Shown here: piece after piece, positions 10,072-18,280 of the stretch | How positions within the stretch are numbered: position 1 is the stretch's first letter | Layout of the letters: each line of letters opens with the position of its first letter | Source of the DNA: CANJBX01 sp035556735 | Lineage (GTDB): Bacteria > Pseudomonadota > Alphaproteobacteria > Rhizobiales > Xanthobacteraceae | Length of the DNA: 64,000 nt | NCBI GenBank assembly: GCA_035556735.1 | Contig: DATMFF010000002.1 | Coordinates: 562,682-626,681 of the forward strand | Direction: 5' to 3' | The notes under the pieces: model-generated | Databases searched by the model: none | The model's input: the letters and a program-made list of their open reading frames with translations, nothing else | Told to the model about the DNA's origin: nothing | Position numbers and translations under genes: made by a program

Positions 10072-10090
10072 CGCCTCATTGCGGGCGTGC

Positions 10091-10142
10091 GTCGAAACGA
10101 AAAGCGCCGCGGCGTCCGTCGAAAAGAAAAGCGCCGCGGCGT
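10091..10142. repeat. Two-copy direct repeat
   Basis: GTCGAAA-x-AAAAGCGCCGCGGCG occurs at about 10091-10114 and again at about 10119-10142 with minor changes. The second copy forms part of the terminator of the minus-strand gene that follows. Confidence 0.55.
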
Positions 10143-10154
10143 TGAGCCGCGGCG
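10121..10154 (-). terminator. Rho-independent terminator of the signal-less binding-protein gene
   Basis: On the minus strand, CGCCGCGGC pairs with GCCGCGGCG across a 5-base loop (arms 10146-10154 and 10132-10140). It is followed by CTTTTCTTTTC (10131-10121). It lies 26 bases beyond the stop of the 10180-11061 gene. Confidence 0.8.
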
Positions 10155-10179
10155 TTGCAGTCTGGGGAGGAAACGTTGA

Positions 10180-11061
10180 TTACGAGGCGGTGCTCATCAC
10201 CGAGGCCTGGTAGTTGCCGCTGCCCATGCCGGTGTCGGCGAAGATGCCGCGATCAGCGATCCACTTGAACGTCTCGTCGAACACTTCCTTCGTGTAGGGT
10301 TCGAACACGATGCGCTCGCCCGGGCCCCAGCGGCGGGTATCCATGCGCGAGTGGAAGCGCTCCGGGAACTCGTTCTTGTAGTAGTGGGTGTAGAGCTCCG
10401 GCCGCAGATCGATGTCGCGCTGCGCGCGCTTGAGGGCGCGGAAGAACTTCCTCACGTCCTCGGGGTCCGGATCGCCGGTGATCATCGTGCTGATCATGAA
10501 GGTCGTGTCGATGACCTTGCGGAAGCCGAGCTGCTCCGCGAAGTAGTACGGGCCGGAGAACAGCGCGGCGGCGGGAATCTTGCCGTCGATCAGCAGCTCC
10601 ATGCGGTTGAACAGCATGCCCTCGACGAAGGACAGGTTGATCTTGTCCGCCGGCATGTACTGCTCGAGCGCCTGGATGGTCGAGTAGTGGCTGCCCGACT
10701 GATAGCCGACCGAGATCGGCACGCCGGCGAGGTCGGCCGGAGTCTTGATCGGCGAATCCGGGGCGACGAAGACGCCTGCGGGCGACACCGAATAGAGGTC
10801 GCTGTAGAGCTTGCCGTGGCCCTTGGCGGCGGCGACGTCCACCGTCCAGTGGCAGGCGCAGCTGATGTCCGACGTGCGGCCCTTCTCGAAGGTCTGCATG
10901 GCGCCGCTCTTGTCGCCGCTGTCGTGCGACTTGCCGTCGGTGGAGCGGACCGTCTCCTGGAAGATGTAGTCGAGCCCTTCGTCCTTGAAGTAGCCCTTCT
11001 CCTCGGCGACCCATTCCTGCAGCCGGAAGTGGGGCTGGATCACGAACTTGCTGTTCTTCAT
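10180..11061 (-). CDS. Substrate-binding-protein-like protein without a signal peptide (NMT1/THI5-like fold)
   Basis: 293 residues. The start MKNSKFVIQPHFRLQEWVAEEKGYF enters the binding fold at once, with no export signal, so the protein should stay in the cytoplasm. The layout (EWVAEEKGYFKDEGLDYIF, GVPISVGYQSGSHYSTI, EDVRKFFRALKRAQRDI) resembles NMT1/ABC-type binding proteins and the related dihydroxyphthalate decarboxylase group. A CAC-H cluster at residues 68-71 could bind metal. It lies 51 bases behind an FCD/GntR regulator in the same orientation. It may be a lyase or decarboxylase rather than a transport component. Confidence 0.75.
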   Translation of the reverse strand: MKNSKFVIQPHFRLQEWVAEEKGYFKDEGLDYIFQETVRSTDGKSHDSGDKSGAMQTFEKGRTSDISCACHWTVDVAAAKGHGKLYSDLYSVSPAGVFVAPDSPIKTPADLAGVPISVGYQSGSHYSTIQALEQYMPADKINLSFVEGMLFNRMELLIDGKIPAAALFSGPYYFAEQLGFRKVIDTTFMISTMITGDPDPEDVRKFFRALKRAQRDIDLRPELYTHYYKNEFPERFHSRMDTRRWGPGERIVFEPYTKEVFDETFKWIADRGIFADTGMGSGNYQASVMSTAS

Positions 11062-11112
11062 GGTGCTTACTCTCCTTGGTGGTTTCGATCTCGTCTTCTC
11101 GGCGGCTGCTTC

Positions 11113-11862
11113 TCAGCAGCAGCTTCCATGATCGCGCTCGGCCACGCGCCGGGCACGGATCATCTTCACGTGGTCGTCCATCATCGCGCGCGCGCCGGCG
11201 GCATCGCGCGCCTCGATGAGCGCCAGAAGCTCCTTGTGGGCCTCGAGCACGCGCCGCGCGACCTCGGGGGTCAGCGTCTTGTTGCGCGTCGGCCACGACA
11301 CGTGGTGCAGCGACAGGAACTGCACGACCAGCACGCGGTTATGCGAGGCTTCGACCACCGCGAGGTGGAACTCGAGCGAGGAGCGGGTATAGGCGTCGTC
11401 GTCGGAAATGATGGCTTCGGCTTCCGCGACCAGCCGGCGCAGCCGCGCGATGTCCGACGGAGTGGCGTTCTGCGCGGCGAGCTCGGCCGCCAGCGTCTCG
11501 ATGGCGCGCTGCGCGTCGAGCACCTCGGCGGCGGTCACGCCGGTGAGGTCGAGCTGCACCGCGAGCGCTTCCGCGAACAGGCGCGGGTTGCCGGAGGAGA
11601 TGCGCGCGCCACCGCCCTTGCCCATGCGGATCTCGACGATGCCGAGCGCGGCGAGGGTGCGCAGCGCGTCGCGCGCGACGATGCGGCTCACGCCATAGCG
11701 CGCCGCGAGGTCCTTCTCGGTGCCGACGAAGTCACCCGGCTTGAGCCGCTTCTCGTAGAGATCGTCGCGCACCTGCGCCACGATCTGCGCCGACAGCGAG
11801 GCCGAGCGCGCGCCGCCAAAGACGCGCTGCGGGGTCAGCGGAGGGGTGAGCTCGATCGACAT
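11113..11862 (-). CDS. FadR-type GntR transcriptional regulator (FCD domain)
   Basis: 249 residues. The winged helix (about 20-90) reads LSAQIVAQVRDDLYEKRLKPGDFVGTEKDLAARYGVSRIVARDALRTL, typical of GntR. The FCD ligand domain (about 110-235) keeps the metal-binding histidines in EFHLAVVEAS, AHKELL and DDHVKM. It ends in two cysteines. It heads an operon with the binding-protein-like gene and probably autoregulates through the dyad at 11896-11912. The ligand is likely a carboxylic acid. Confidence 0.9.
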   Translation of the reverse strand: MSIELTPPLTPQRVFGGARSASLSAQIVAQVRDDLYEKRLKPGDFVGTEKDLAARYGVSRIVARDALRTLAALGIVEIRMGKGGGARISSGNPRLFAEALAVQLDLTGVTAAEVLDAQRAIETLAAELAAQNATPSDIARLRRLVAEAEAIISDDDAYTRSSLEFHLAVVEASHNRVLVVQFLSLHHVSWPTRNKTLTPEVARRVLEAHKELLALIEARDAAGARAMMDDHVKMIRARRVAERDHGSCC

Positions 11863-11895
11863 GGCCGCAGGCTCGCACAGGCCTGAACGATAGTA

Positions 11896-11912
11896 AAGAT
11901 ATCATCTTATGA
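11896..11912 (-). promoter_or_regulatory. Candidate operator of the FCD/GntR regulator
   Basis: Overlapping dyads AAGAT-ATC-ATCTT (11896-11908) and TCAT-CTT-ATGA (11902-11912) lie in an AT-rich island 34-50 bases upstream of the regulator start codon. Position and symmetry suit GntR-family autoregulation. This is inferred from position and sequence only. Confidence 0.45.
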
Positions 11913-12051
11913 TTTTCCGGCATGCGGCCGATGCCCGCCGGGCAACCGGCGCGGGTGGGCGGCGTCCCCGCTAGGTCGTTGTCCACACAGGGATTTCCGC
12001 CGCGCGGCAGGTCGGCTAGGGTGCCCGCCTCGTCTTTGGGGGAAAACGCAA

Positions 12052-12669
12052 ATGCTGAAGATCTACGGCCAGGCGCGCTCGCGCGCGTTCCGCGTCCTGT
12101 GGCTGTGCAAGGAGTCCAACATCCCGTTCGAGCACGACCCGGTCACCACCCACATACCGGGCGCGACGTGCAAGGCGGACTGGTACGTCAAGCTCAACCC
12201 GAACGCGCGCGTTCCCACCATCGACGACGACGGCTTCGTCATGTGGGAGTCGGGTGCAATCAATCTCTACCTCGCGCGCAAGTACAAGAGCCCGCTCTGG
12301 CCGGCGACGCCGCAAGGCGAGGGGCGGGTGCTGCAATGGGCGTTCTTCATCGCCAACGACATCGAGCAGCCGCTCAACGTCGTGTTCCAGCACCGCTTCC
12401 TGCAGCCGCCCGAGAAGCGCAACGAAGCCGTCGCGGCCGAGGCCGACACGCGCCTTGCGCCCAAGCTCAAGGTGCTCGACGACCAACTCGGCGAGACGCC
12501 GTACTTCGGCGGGGACCGCTGGGACATGGCCGACTTCATGGTGGCGAGCGTCGTCTCCAGCCTCGCGAGCATGAAGTACGACCTCTCGAAGCTCCCCAGG
12601 CTGAACGCCTGGCTCACCGCCAGCCTCGATCGCCCGGCCTACAAGGAAGCTTTCAAGCTGCGCGGCTGA
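12052..12669 (+). CDS. Glutathione S-transferase
   Basis: 205 residues. The thioredoxin-like N-terminal domain (MLKIYGQARSRAFRVLW) includes a Ser/Arg active-site region, an early NPNARVPTIDDDG cis-Pro loop and the ESGAINLYLARKY gamma-glutamyl-binding motif. The helical C-terminal domain has the N-capping sequence FGGDRWDMADFMV. It conjugates or reduces electrophiles with glutathione in the cytoplasm. It appears monocistronic and divergent from the GntR gene. Confidence 0.92.
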   Translation: MLKIYGQARSRAFRVLWLCKESNIPFEHDPVTTHIPGATCKADWYVKLNPNARVPTIDDDGFVMWESGAINLYLARKYKSPLWPATPQGEGRVLQWAFFIANDIEQPLNVVFQHRFLQPPEKRNEAVAAEADTRLAPKLKVLDDQLGETPYFGGDRWDMADFMVASVVSSLASMKYDLSKLPRLNAWLTASLDRPAYKEAFKLRG

Positions 12670-12794
12670 CCGGCCTTATCCCGATGCGCCCGCCGGTCCG
12701 CCGTGCGCGGGCCGGCCGGCCGCGGATCAGGGCGAGGGCAACGCCGGCTGCGCGCTGATTGCCAAAGCCGGACGCGCTCTCTAAGCAGAAGGCC

Positions 12795-13637
12795 ATGTCC
12801 GACGTCGCCCCGCTCGTGTCCGCCGACTGGCTCGCCGATCGTCTCGGCGATCGGTCTCTGCTGCTCATCGACATCCGATCCGCCGTCGACGGCGGCGGCG
12901 CCGCCGCCTATGCGCAAGCACACGTGCCGGGCGCGGTCCACACCGACTATGCGAGAGACGGCTGGCGCGCCACCAAGGGCATGGCGACGGGCCTGCTGCC
13001 CGACCTTGCCTTCCTCGCGGACCTCTTCGGCCGGCTCGGCCTGACGCCGCAGTGCCATGCCGTCATCATCTCCGCGGGCACCTCGCCCGGCGACTTCTGC
13101 GCCGCCGCGCGCGTCTACTGGACGCTCAAGGTCGCGGGCCACGACAAGGTCTCGATCCTCGACGGCGGCATGCTGGCATGGGGCGATCGTCCCGCGCGGG
13201 CGGGCGTCGAGGCGGCGACGCCTGCGCCGGCTTATCCGGTTCGCTATCGCGACGAGCTGCGCGCCGATCTCGCGGCGGTGGAGCGTGCGGTGCGCCAGGG
13301 CGGCGACGTGCTGCTCGACAGCCGCTCGGCGAGCTACTTCGCCGGCAACGAGAAGAGCCCGCAGGCCAAGCGCGCGGGCCGGCTGCCGGCCGCGCGCCTG
13401 ATCGATCACACGCGCGTCTTCGATGCCACGACCAAGCGGCTGCGCCCGCGCGCCGAGCTCGAGGCGCTGTTCGGCGACATGCCGCCGCTGCCGGTGGTCA
13501 ACTATTGCAACACCGGCCATCAGGCCGCCGCCAACTGGTTCGTGCTCTCGGAAGTGCTCGGCCGTCCCGCCAAGCTCTACGACGGTTCGATGTCGGAATG
13601 GACCGAGGACGAGCGGCGCCCCGTCGAAGTGGGCTGA
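12795..13637 (+). CDS. Thiosulfate/3-mercaptopyruvate sulfurtransferase (tandem rhodanese)
   Basis: 280 residues from ATG 12795 (AGAAGG just upstream). An in-frame TTG at 12759 is the alternative start. There are two rhodanese domains. The first (LLLIDIRS, HVPGAVHTDY) is catalytically silent, and the second carries the persulfide Cys C238 in YCNTGHQA. Length is normal for SseA-like enzymes. It transfers sulfane sulfur to cyanide or thiols in the cytoplasm. Confidence 0.9.
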   Translation: MSDVAPLVSADWLADRLGDRSLLLIDIRSAVDGGGAAAYAQAHVPGAVHTDYARDGWRATKGMATGLLPDLAFLADLFGRLGLTPQCHAVIISAGTSPGDFCAAARVYWTLKVAGHDKVSILDGGMLAWGDRPARAGVEAATPAPAYPVRYRDELRADLAAVERAVRQGGDVLLDSRSASYFAGNEKSPQAKRAGRLPAARLIDHTRVFDATTKRLRPRAELEALFGDMPPLPVVNYCNTGHQAAANWFVLSEVLGRPAKLYDGSMSEWTEDERRPVEVG

Positions 13638-13681
13638 GGCGAACCGGCAGGATCTTGGGAGTCTTCGCCGCGACGGTGAAG

Positions 13682-13797
13682 GCCTCTCGGGTCGTCATCA
13701 TCCGCGAAAGCGGATGATCCAGTACGCCGCAGCGCTTGTGATGATCCCTCAGCGCTGGTGACTACTGGATGCCCCGCTTGCGCGGGGCATGACAAGC
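13682..13797. repeat. Palindromic intergenic repeat, family A
   Basis: This holds a degenerate copy of the repeat seen again at 23626-23690, 63409-63480 and 63787-63860. Its core is a hairpin of the type GGATGCCCCGC-TTGC-GCGGGGCATGAC, here next to a second inverted stretch (ATCATCCGC/GCGGATGAT). It fills most of the gap between two convergent genes and could serve as their terminator. Confidence 0.7.
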
Positions 13798-13824
13798 CGC
13801 GCGCGTCGCGGGAATCCCGTCCGG

Positions 13825-14685
13825 TTACGCCGCCGTCACCTTCACGTCCATGCTGCCGACCGTCTCGATCTCGCAATGCATGACGTCGCCGGGCACGACG
13901 CGCGAGACGCCCTCGCAGGTGCCGGTCATGATGATGTCGCCGGGGTGGAGCGCATACCACTGTGACGCCCACGCGATCTGGCGCTTGATGCCCATGATCA
14001 TGAACTTCGTGTTCGACGCCTGCCGCACCTCGCCGTTCACCGTGAGGCTGAAGTTGAGGTTGCTCGGGTCGGGAATCTCGTCCGCCGTCACCAGCCATGG
14101 GCCGGCGACCGAATAGGTGTCGATCGACTTGCGGAAGCTGCGGTCCTCCGTGCCGCGGATGACCATGTCGAGCGCGAGGCAGTAGCCCGCGACGTAATCG
14201 AGCGCGTCGGCTTCCGCGATGTTGTCGGCGTATTTGCCGATCACCACGCCGAGCTCCATCTCGTGGTCGGTGCGGCGCTCGAGGAAGCGCAGCTTCACCG
14301 GCTCGCTCGGCCCGATGAGCGAGCTGTTCGACTTGAGGAACAGGCCCTGCTCCTCGATCGTGCCCTGGTAGCGCCCGGGAAACGCGTCCTTCTGCATCTC
14401 GGCTTCCTCGACGTGCTTCATGTAGTTGACCGGCACGCCGATGATCTTGGTTGGCGCGGCGACCGGGCAGTGGAAGCGCGCGTCCTTGACCGGGATGCGC
14501 TTGGCGCCTGGCGCGAGCCTGCGGATCTCCTCGCGCACGCGGTCGAGGTTGGCGATGAGCGGATCGCCCTTGGTCGGCGCGGGATAGCGCGGAGCGGGGA
14601 GCACGTTGAGCGCGGCGCTGACGTCGAGCACCTGATCCCGCTCGACAACGCCGAGCCGGGAGTCGTTGAACCAGCAGATCTTCAT
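13825..14685 (-). CDS. Fumarylacetoacetate hydrolase family protein
   Basis: 286 residues. The FAH C-terminal domain is complete: KIIGVPVNYMKHVEE near 80-95, the metal ligands in DHEMELGVVIGK, RGTEDRSFRKSIDTYSVAGPWLVTADE, and GDIIMTGTCEGV near the end. Members hydrolyse C-C bonds or decarboxylate acylpyruvate-like ring-cleavage products with Mg2+/Mn2+. It shares orientation with the Rieske ferredoxin (31 bases away) and the ThDP enzyme, suggesting one degradation pathway. Confidence 0.92.
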   Translation of the reverse strand: MKICWFNDSRLGVVERDQVLDVSAALNVLPAPRYPAPTKGDPLIANLDRVREEIRRLAPGAKRIPVKDARFHCPVAAPTKIIGVPVNYMKHVEEAEMQKDAFPGRYQGTIEEQGLFLKSNSSLIGPSEPVKLRFLERRTDHEMELGVVIGKYADNIAEADALDYVAGYCLALDMVIRGTEDRSFRKSIDTYSVAGPWLVTADEIPDPSNLNFSLTVNGEVRQASNTKFMIMGIKRQIAWASQWYALHPGDIIMTGTCEGVSRVVPGDVMHCEIETVGSMDVKVTAA

Positions 14686-14716
14686 TGACGCGGACCTCGT
14701 GAGGGAGCGGGACGCC

Positions 14717-15037
14717 TCAGGCGACGTTGACTTCGATGGCGTCGCCGACGACGCGCACCGGATAGGTCTTGATGTCTTCCGAGATCGGCGCGCCCTGGCC
14801 TTCGCCGGTCTTCACGTTGAAGCAGCCGCCGTGCAGCGGACACTCGATGATGTCGCCGTCGAGGAAGCCGTCGGTGAGCAGCGCGAAGGCGTGCGTGCAG
14901 ATGTTGTCGGTGGCGTAGATCTCGCCGTCCACGCTGTAGATGGCGATCTGACGGTCGCCCACCTCGATGCCCATCATGGCACCGTCCGACAGGTCGGCGC
15001 GCGCGGCGACCGCGACCCACTTTTCCTCGTTCGACAT
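14717..15037 (-). CDS. Rieske [2Fe-2S] ferredoxin subunit
   Basis: 106 residues from ATG 15037. The Rieske motifs are CTHAFALL (Cys-x-His) and CPLHGGCF (Cys-x-x-His), and the short single-domain length matches ferredoxin subunits of aromatic-ring dioxygenases or NirD-like proteins. It would pass electrons to an oxygenase, but no oxygenase alpha subunit is in this block. The nearest flavoprotein able to act as reductase in this window is at 60320-61546, too far to be linked by position. Confidence 0.92.
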   Translation of the reverse strand: MSNEEKWVAVAARADLSDGAMMGIEVGDRQIAIYSVDGEIYATDNICTHAFALLTDGFLDGDIIECPLHGGCFNVKTGEGQGAPISEDIKTYPVRVVGDAIEVNVA

Positions 15038-15142
15038 CGCATCCCCTTCACGGCTGGAGCACGCCGGACCCGCGGGCCGGCGCGCGGCTATTGCGTACAA
15101 AGTCGCCGCCGCCGATGCAATGCTTTGATGCTTTCGGATATG

Positions 15143-15168
15143 CATCCGCCGCGTTCGCGCGGCGGATG
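15143..15168 (-). terminator. Stable hairpin between the ThDP enzyme and Rieske genes
   Basis: An 11-bp perfect stem (CATCCGCCGCG with CGCGGCGGATG) closes a four-base TTCG loop. It lies 23-48 bases after the stop of the ThDP gene in the minus direction. There is no U-tract, so it may be a Rho-dependent pause or mRNA stabiliser rather than a strict terminator. Confidence 0.45.
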
Positions 15169-15190
15169 TCGTGTGTCGGCCTTGGCCGGG

Positions 15191-16894
15191 TCAGCGGCCG
15201 GTCTGCATCGAGACGTTGAGCAGGGCCTGCGTGCCCGAGCGGACCTTGTCGAGCGAGCGCTTGAGCGCCGGCTCGAGATCGGCGGGGCCTTCGACCTTCT
15301 CGCCGTAGCCGCCGCAGGATTCCGCGACCTTCTCGAAGTCGGGCGAGGGGTTGAGGTCCTGCACGGGCATCACGTTGGCCTTGGCGGCGGCGCCGTCGGG
15401 ATAGACGGCGAGCGTCGACATCTTCACCGCCAGCCACTGGTGGTTGTTGGCGACGACGGTCAGCGTCGGCAGGTTCTCGGCGCGCGAGACGAAGTGGTAG
15501 GGCACCGGGTTGCCGAACATGTAGGAGCCGTCGCCGATGCAGGCGATCACCTCGCGCTCCGGCGCCGCCAGCTTGGCGCCGAGCGCCGAGCCGATGCCGG
15601 CGCCGAGGCCGCCGGCGAGGCCGGTGCCGATCAGGCTGAGCGGCTCGGTGAGGTCGAGCCGCGCCGCCGACGTGCCGAGCTCGTTGACGATCACCGCGTC
15701 CTTCGCCTTCGCCTTGTTGAGGCAGTAGGCGAGCCAGGCCGGATGGATCGGCATCTGGTCCTTGACGGAGTGCGCGAACTTCTCGCGCTTGTCGAACATC
15801 TCCTCGCGCGCCTTCGCCGCCGCCTTGCGCCGGCCATCGAGCGCGCCGTTCGTCTTGCCCTTGAGCGCGCCGCCGAGCGCCGCGTGCAGCATCTCGAGGC
15901 CGGCGACAGGATCGCCCGTGACCAGCAGGTCGGTCTCGTACTCGCGGAACGGATGGCGGCTCACGAGCGGATCGACGCTCATGTGGATCACCTTCGCGCT
16001 CGCCTTGGGCTTGGTCAGCTTGGGCATCCACGGCACGCCCGAGTTGATCACCAGGATCACGTCGGCCTCGCCGAGGTGCGCGCCGGTCTCGAACCCGAGA
16101 TGCATCGGATGATCCGTCGGCAGGTTGAGGTCGGTCGCGAACGGCTGCACCACGGGGATGGCGAAGTCGCCCGCCACCTTGGCGAGCGCCGCCACCGCCT
16201 GCGCAGTGCGCCCCAGCGCGGCGGTGACGATCAGCGGATGGTCCGCCTTCGCCAGCATCTGCGCCGCCTCTTCGATCGCGCGCTGCGAGGGGGTAGGCGG
16301 CTCGCTGCCGAGCCGGCGCACGGTCTCGCGCCGCATCGCCGGTGCAGGGTCGGCCAGCACCTCGCGCGGCAGGCACATATAGACCGGGCCGCGCGGCTCG
16401 CTCATGGCGATGTCGAGCGCGCGGTCGACGAGGGCGCCGGGCGGCTGGCCCGCGCGCATCTCGTAATCCCATTTGACGAACTCGCGCACCATGCCGCCCT
16501 GGTCGAACGACTCCTGGCCCCAGTGGATCGCACCGTTGCGCGAAGCCGCATGGCCCGTCTCGGTGATCGGCGTGCGTCCGGCGCACAGCAGCACCGGCAC
16601 GTTGTCGCGCGCCATGTTCATCAGGCCGCAGATGGTGTTGGCCGTGCCCACCGTGACGTGGACCATCACCGCCGCCGGCTTGCCCGCCATGCGGTAGTAG
16701 CCGTTGGCCATGGCCATCGCGAGGTTCTCGTGCGGCACCGTGACGAAGCGCGGGAACTTCTTGTTCTTGCGCGCCAGCGCCTCGATGATCGGCGCGAAGT
16801 CGGTTCCCGCGTTGGCGAACACGTATTCCACGCCGCGCTCGGCCATGCGCGCGAGAAAGGCTTCAGCGGCCATGTCTGTCTTGGTGTCGGTCAC
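15191..16894 (-). CDS. ThDP-dependent decarboxylase/acetolactate-synthase-like enzyme
   Basis: 567 residues with the three-domain layout of the acetolactate synthase/benzoylformate decarboxylase superfamily. The catalytic Glu lies in VPHENLAMAMANGYYRM near residue 55. The ThDP-Mg motif starts at GDGSYMFGNP (about 450) and ends NNHQWLAV. The N-terminal domain reads GVEYVFANAGTDFAPIIEAL. It decarboxylates or carboligates a 2-oxoacid. Its position beside an FAA hydrolase and a Rieske ferredoxin suggests a catabolic role rather than branched-chain biosynthesis. Confidence 0.88.
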   Translation of the reverse strand: MTDTKTDMAAEAFLARMAERGVEYVFANAGTDFAPIIEALARKNKKFPRFVTVPHENLAMAMANGYYRMAGKPAAVMVHVTVGTANTICGLMNMARDNVPVLLCAGRTPITETGHAASRNGAIHWGQESFDQGGMVREFVKWDYEMRAGQPPGALVDRALDIAMSEPRGPVYMCLPREVLADPAPAMRRETVRRLGSEPPTPSQRAIEEAAQMLAKADHPLIVTAALGRTAQAVAALAKVAGDFAIPVVQPFATDLNLPTDHPMHLGFETGAHLGEADVILVINSGVPWMPKLTKPKASAKVIHMSVDPLVSRHPFREYETDLLVTGDPVAGLEMLHAALGGALKGKTNGALDGRRKAAAKAREEMFDKREKFAHSVKDQMPIHPAWLAYCLNKAKAKDAVIVNELGTSAARLDLTEPLSLIGTGLAGGLGAGIGSALGAKLAAPEREVIACIGDGSYMFGNPVPYHFVSRAENLPTLTVVANNHQWLAVKMSTLAVYPDGAAAKANVMPVQDLNPSPDFEKVAESCGGYGEKVEGPADLEPALKRSLDKVRSGTQALLNVSMQTGR

Positions 16895-17033
16895 GGTTAC
16901 CTTCCATTATCCTTGGGCAAAGCCGTTTATCTTGGGCGAGCGCCGTCCGCAGGTGGGGGGCCGGGCTGGAATAGCGCAAAGGAGCCGTCCGGTCGAGGCA
17001 TCCGGCCGGATGGAGGATATGCGCCAAATCCCG

Positions 17034-18218
17034 TCAGTGCGGGCGGATGGTGATCCGCGACGCCGGTACGATCATCAGAAACGCGCACAGGCCGATGGGC
17101 ACGAAGGCCGCGGCGGGCACGCCGGTGAGGTCCCAGGCGAGGCCGCTCAGGATGGGCGTGACCACCGCGCAGGAATAGCTGATCGTGAACATCGCGGCCG
17201 CGGTGCGGTGCACGTCGTGCGGCGGGCTCAGCAGCGGGGGCAGGACCAGCATCAGCACGAGCACCGCCGCGGCCGAGAAGCCGAGCAGGCCGGCCCCCGC
17301 GATGACCACGAGGCTGTTGCCGAGCACGATGGCGAGCACGGCCGCGAGGCAGAGCACGCCGCACGCGAGATAGGGCCAGCGCCGGCGTTCGAGCCCGCTC
17401 GCCACCATCAGCAGCAGGATGGAGGCGGGGAGCTGTCCGACGTTGAGCGAGGTCAGCGCCGCGCTGATGTCGGCGTCGCGCCCGGTCTCGTGCAGGTAGC
17501 GCGGCATGAAGAAGTTGACCGAGAAATACATCGCGTTGACGCTGCCGAGCATGGCGCCGAGCTGCCAGATCAGCGGGCTGCGCCAGTTCGGCCACCACAG
17601 CCGCGGCGGCGCCGCCGCGTCCGCCGCCGGGTTGACCGGACGCGGGGCGAGCGGCCAGATCACCAGCGCGATGAGCGCGCAGAGCGCGCCCCACACGACG
17701 AAGCTCCAGCGCCAGCTGTCGCCCATCAGCGGCATCACCAGCGGCAGCGTGAGCGCGACGGGCAGGATCTCGCCGACGAGCAGGCCGTTTGTATAGACCG
17801 CGGTGGCGAAGCCGATGCGGTTCGGCAGCCAGGCGCGCACCAGCGGCGGCATCGCCGGCTGCATCACCGCGACCCCGAAGCCGGTGAGCACCGTTGCGGC
17901 GAACAGCAGTGCGACGTTGGGCGCCGCGCCGCGCAGGGCCGAGCCGGCGGCGGTGGCGAGCAGTCCAATGATGAGCGCGCTGAGCGCGCCGAAGCGTGCG
18001 ATCAGCAGCGAGCCCGGCACGGCCGCCAGCGCGAACAGCAGCGCCGGCAATCCCGACAGGATGCCGACCTCGGTCTCGGTCATGGCGAGGTCCGCATGCA
18101 CGAGCGAGATCACGGGCGGCGGCGCGAGGATGGTGAGGCGCAGCCCGATGCCGGCCAGCCACAGCAGCGTCAGAGAGAGGACGACGTGGCGCGCGGAGAT
18201 CGCTGAGGTCATGTGCAT
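17034..18218 (-). CDS. Major facilitator superfamily transporter (CynX/NimT-like)
   Basis: 394 residues from ATG 18218; ATG 18212 is equally possible. It has about twelve hydrophobic segments, an MFS loop RFGALSAL after TM2, and two symmetric halves around a loop rich in Pro and Ala (PRPVNPAADAAAPPRL). The CynX/NimT branch moves small anions or nitroimidazole-like compounds. It shares orientation with the flanking catabolic block and the binding-protein-like gene upstream. Confidence 0.88.
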   Translation of the reverse strand: MHMTSAISARHVVLSLTLLWLAGIGLRLTILAPPPVISLVHADLAMTETEVGILSGLPALLFALAAVPGSLLIARFGALSALIIGLLATAAGSALRGAAPNVALLFAATVLTGFGVAVMQPAMPPLVRAWLPNRIGFATAVYTNGLLVGEILPVALTLPLVMPLMGDSWRWSFVVWGALCALIALVIWPLAPRPVNPAADAAAPPRLWWPNWRSPLIWQLGAMLGSVNAMYFSVNFFMPRYLHETGRDADISAALTSLNVGQLPASILLLMVASGLERRRWPYLACGVLCLAAVLAIVLGNSLVVIAGAGLLGFSAAAVLVLMLVLPPLLSPPHDVHRTAAAMFTISYSCAVVTPILSGLAWDLTGVPAAAFVPIGLCAFLMIVPASRITIRPH

Positions 18219-18280
18219 GGACGGCGTCGATCGGATCGGGGCTGCGTGCTTGGCATCGGCGTGGGGTTCGCGCAAGCCCG

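Noticed and set aside
14666..17053. A 795-codon plus-strand open frame opposite the catabolic block
   Set aside because: Low-complexity Arg/His/Ala-rich translation with no motif; the minus-strand genes there have convincing active sites.
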